DNA of 64,000 bases. Source: Pseudomonas sp. Irchel s3b2 (GTDB lineage: Bacteria > Pseudomonadota > Gammaproteobacteria > Pseudomonadales > Pseudomonadaceae). Location of the stretch: positions 496,001 through 560,000 of the forward strand of contig NZ_FYEB01000001.1 of NCBI RefSeq assembly GCF_900187445.1, in the 5' to 3' direction. The notes under the pieces are model-generated. The model was not told the origin of the DNA. It made no database searches and saw only the letters and a list, made by a program, of their open reading frames with translations. The position numbers were made by a program, and so were the translations under genes. Shown one piece after another: positions 62,285 to 64,000 of the stretch (the stretch's first letter is position 1; every line of letters starts with the position of its first letter).

Positions 62285-63358
62285 TCAGTCCGTATCCGGC
62301 TTGGGCCGTTCGTACTGGGCATTGAACGCCTGGATGAATCCATTACGTAAAATCTGCAAAAAAGCCTCGAATGCGCTGATATCTTTCTGATGCACGCTGC
62401 CTCGGAGCTGGACGCGAGTGGCGAACTGGTTTTTCGGCTGATTCTTCAACACATTCTCGGTACCCCCGACGAGTGCTTCCCAGATGGAGCGAAAAATCCC
62501 TTTGTCTTTGTTCTCCACGTCCTGTTGCCAATTGAACACATCGACATCGCGCAATAGCGGCTTGATATAGCCGGTGAGTTGCCCTTTGTTGGCTTCAGCT
62601 TCGATGACCAGATCGCCATGGCCGGCATTGAAATCGAACTTGCCATAAGCCGCAGCGAAGTCGTTCATGCGTTTGAGTTGAAGGTTCCTGGCGCGCAGGC
62701 GAAATTCGAAGTCCTGGAAGTCGCTCAACGGATCAAAGGTCGCCATGGTTTCCAGCGGTGCATGCCCCAGCAACAGCGCCTTGCCGTCGAAACGAGCGTC
62801 GCGTTTGCCTTTGGTATCGACCACGTTGGTCAGGTTGTAAATGCTGGCATTGACCTGAGTAGCACTCATGTTCACAGGCGGTTTTGAATTGAAGTTTCGA
62901 AAGGTGACCCGCCCGTCGTTGATTCGCACTTCGTTCAGGGTAATCGGCAGCAGTTTTTCTAATTGTGCCCGCCAGTCGGTGCCCCGACCGGTCTGGGAGT
63001 TTTTCCTGTTACCACCATCAACGAAGTTCACCTCGGGTTTTTCAAACTGCGCCTCGGCCACCACAGCGTGGTCGTACCAGAGCGAATGCCAGCTGACGGA
63101 GAGGTCTATCAATGGCGCGTTGACGAAAGGCACCGGAACCTTGCCGTCGACCTTGACGATTTTCAGTCCATTGATCTTGTAAGCGCCGCGCCACAGGGCC
63201 AGGTCCACGTCGGTAATCTGCCCGCGGTAGTCACCCATGTTCGCCAATCTCTCGTTGAGGTAATCGCGCACCATGTAGGGCAGGGCAATGTGCAGGGCAA
63301 CCAGCAGCAGAACGAGGCCGGCGAGGGTCCACAAGGGCCAACTGTATCGACGCTTCAT
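62285..63358 (-). CDS. DUF748 (AsmA-like) protein
   Basis: 357 residues. An N-terminal membrane helix (WPLWTLAGLVLLLVALHIALPY) is followed by LNERLANMGDYRGQITDVDLALWRGAYKINGLKIVKVDGKVPVPFV, typical of DUF748, and a mostly beta periplasmic domain. AsmA-like proteins are thought to help move lipids across the envelope. Divergent from cysK across 126 bases. Confidence 0.85.
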   Translation of the reverse strand: MKRRYSWPLWTLAGLVLLLVALHIALPYMVRDYLNERLANMGDYRGQITDVDLALWRGAYKINGLKIVKVDGKVPVPFVNAPLIDLSVSWHSLWYDHAVVAEAQFEKPEVNFVDGGNRKNSQTGRGTDWRAQLEKLLPITLNEVRINDGRVTFRNFNSKPPVNMSATQVNASIYNLTNVVDTKGKRDARFDGKALLLGHAPLETMATFDPLSDFQDFEFRLRARNLQLKRMNDFAAAYGKFDFNAGHGDLVIEAEANKGQLTGYIKPLLRDVDVFNWQQDVENKDKGIFRSIWEALVGGTENVLKNQPKNQFATRVQLRGSVHQKDISAFEAFLQILRNGFIQAFNAQYERPKPDTD

Positions 63359-63484
63359 GGCGGCAAATCTCTGGCGGTATAAAGCGATTGACTGCTGGGG
63401 TAAGCGGACGTTCGACTGACTGGACGACCACGGGTAACAGGCATACCTTGGAGTGCTTATTCAATGCTGTACAAGGACCCAGCC

Positions 63485-64000
63485 ATGAGCCGTATTTTTG
63501 CTGACAACGCCCATTCCATTGGCAATACGCCGCTGGTGCAGATCAACCGTATCGCTCCGCGCGGTGTGACCATTCTGGCCAAGATCGAGGGGCGTAACCC
63601 TGGTTACTCGGTCAAGTGCCGGATCGGCGCGAACATGATCTGGGAGGCCGAAAGCAGCGGCAAACTCAAGCCTGGCATGACGATCATCGAACCGACCTCT
63701 GGCAATACCGGCATCGGCCTGGCATTTGTTGCCGCCGCCCGCGGTTACCGGTTGGTGCTGACCATGCCGGCATCCATGAGCATCGAACGACGCAAGGTGC
63801 TCAAGGCCCTTGGCGCCGAACTGGTGTTGACGGAGCCGGCCAAAGGCATGAAAGGTGCGATCGAGAAAGCCAGCGAAATCCTCGCCAGCGACCCGTCCAC
63901 CTACTTCATGCCGGCGCAGTTCGAAAACCCGGCCAACCCGGCCATCCACGAAAAAACCACCGGGCCGGAAATCTGGAACGACACCGACGGCGCAGTCGAC
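63485..64000 (+). CDS. cysK: Cysteine synthase A (O-acetylserine sulfhydrylase), cut by the window end
   Basis: The frame starts at ATG 63485 ([19 protein letters not shown]) and is open for 172 codons to base 64000. [11 protein letters not shown] holds the PLP-binding Lys, [19 protein letters not shown] the phosphate-binding loop, and [24 protein letters not shown] is typical of CysK rather than CysM. It makes cysteine from O-acetylserine and sulfide. A TTG/ATG choice further up (63464) is less likely. Confidence 0.94.
   Translation, partial: MSRIFADNAHSIGNTPLVQINRIAPRGVTILAKIEGRNPGYSVKCRIGANMIWEAESSGKLKPGMTIIEPTSGNTGIGLAFVAAARGYRLVLTMPASMSIERRKVLKALGAELVLTEPAKGMKGAIEKASEILASDPSTYFMPAQFENPANPAIHEKTTGPEIWNDTDGAVD

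Noticed and set aside
1..64000. CRISPR arrays, prophage, insertion sequences or a defence island
   Set aside because: No regularly spaced direct repeats, transposase, integrase, capsid or restriction genes are visible; the HNH protein at 43437 is a stand-alone YajD type.

Overview
The window looks like chromosomal DNA of a Pseudomonas from the fluorescens group. The evidence is high-GC coding sequence, the algU-mucA-mucB-mucD envelope-stress operon, gene orders I recall from P. aeruginosa PAO1 (the PA0745-PA0766, PA1005-PA1013 and PA1294-PA1308 neighbourhoods), and many intergenic REP-like palindromes with the core GCAAGCCTCGCTCCTACA. I saw no prophage, insertion sequence, integrase or CRISPR array. 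This is mostly core genome with a few accessory patches.

Layout. 1-2.5 kb: end of a Tyr/Arg-rich protein gene, an acyl-CoA hydrolase, and ung. 2.5-10.2 kb: a tricarboxylate uptake locus made of porin opdH, tctCBA and an AbrB-type membrane protein, with divergent two-component genes tctDE. AANAANAANAA motifs lie in the opdH and tctC leaders and point to Crc/Hfq catabolite repression. 10.2-19 kb: HDOD protein, ygfZ, sdhE-cptA, nadB, then algU-mucA-mucB-mucD with two sigma-22-type promoters and no mucC. 19-27 kb: bepA, a TusA-like protein, an AI-2E family transporter, bcp, a GcvR-like protein, dapA, bamC, an MBL hydrolase, purC and tRNA-Ser(CGA). In PAO1 this block does not follow mucD, so about 18.95 kb is a likely rearrangement joint.

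27-34.5 kb is an accessory patch: an AT-richer orphan outer-membrane protein gene, a YegP-like protein, an orphan CHMI isomerase, a LysR regulator, two transporters and a PuuA-like glutamine synthetase. 34.5-49.8 kb: lipid A phosphoethanolamine transferase, a methyltransferase, rnd-ycgL, a 2-hydroxyacid dehydrogenase, a nitroreductase, a YcgN protein, a peptidase-like protein that has lost its zinc histidines, a SpoU-type methyltransferase, an HNH protein, a CNB protein, oligopeptidase B, a class II amidotransferase and small membrane proteins.

49.8-55.2 kb is a compact siderophore locus: an NIS synthetase, an MFS exporter and an IutA-like TonB receptor, behind a candidate Fur box. 55.2-60 kb: a LysR regulator divergent from an MFS transporter and pxpABC (5-oxoprolinase). 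60-64 kb: a VWA/MoxR pair, a DUF748 protein and the start of cysK, which runs off the right edge.

The most unusual points are the single-synthetase siderophore locus (possibly rhizoferrin-like), a palindrome that supplies the stop codons of two convergent genes, the catalytically dead-looking gluzincin-like protein, the paired Crc/Hfq-like motifs and the apparent synteny joint after mucD.
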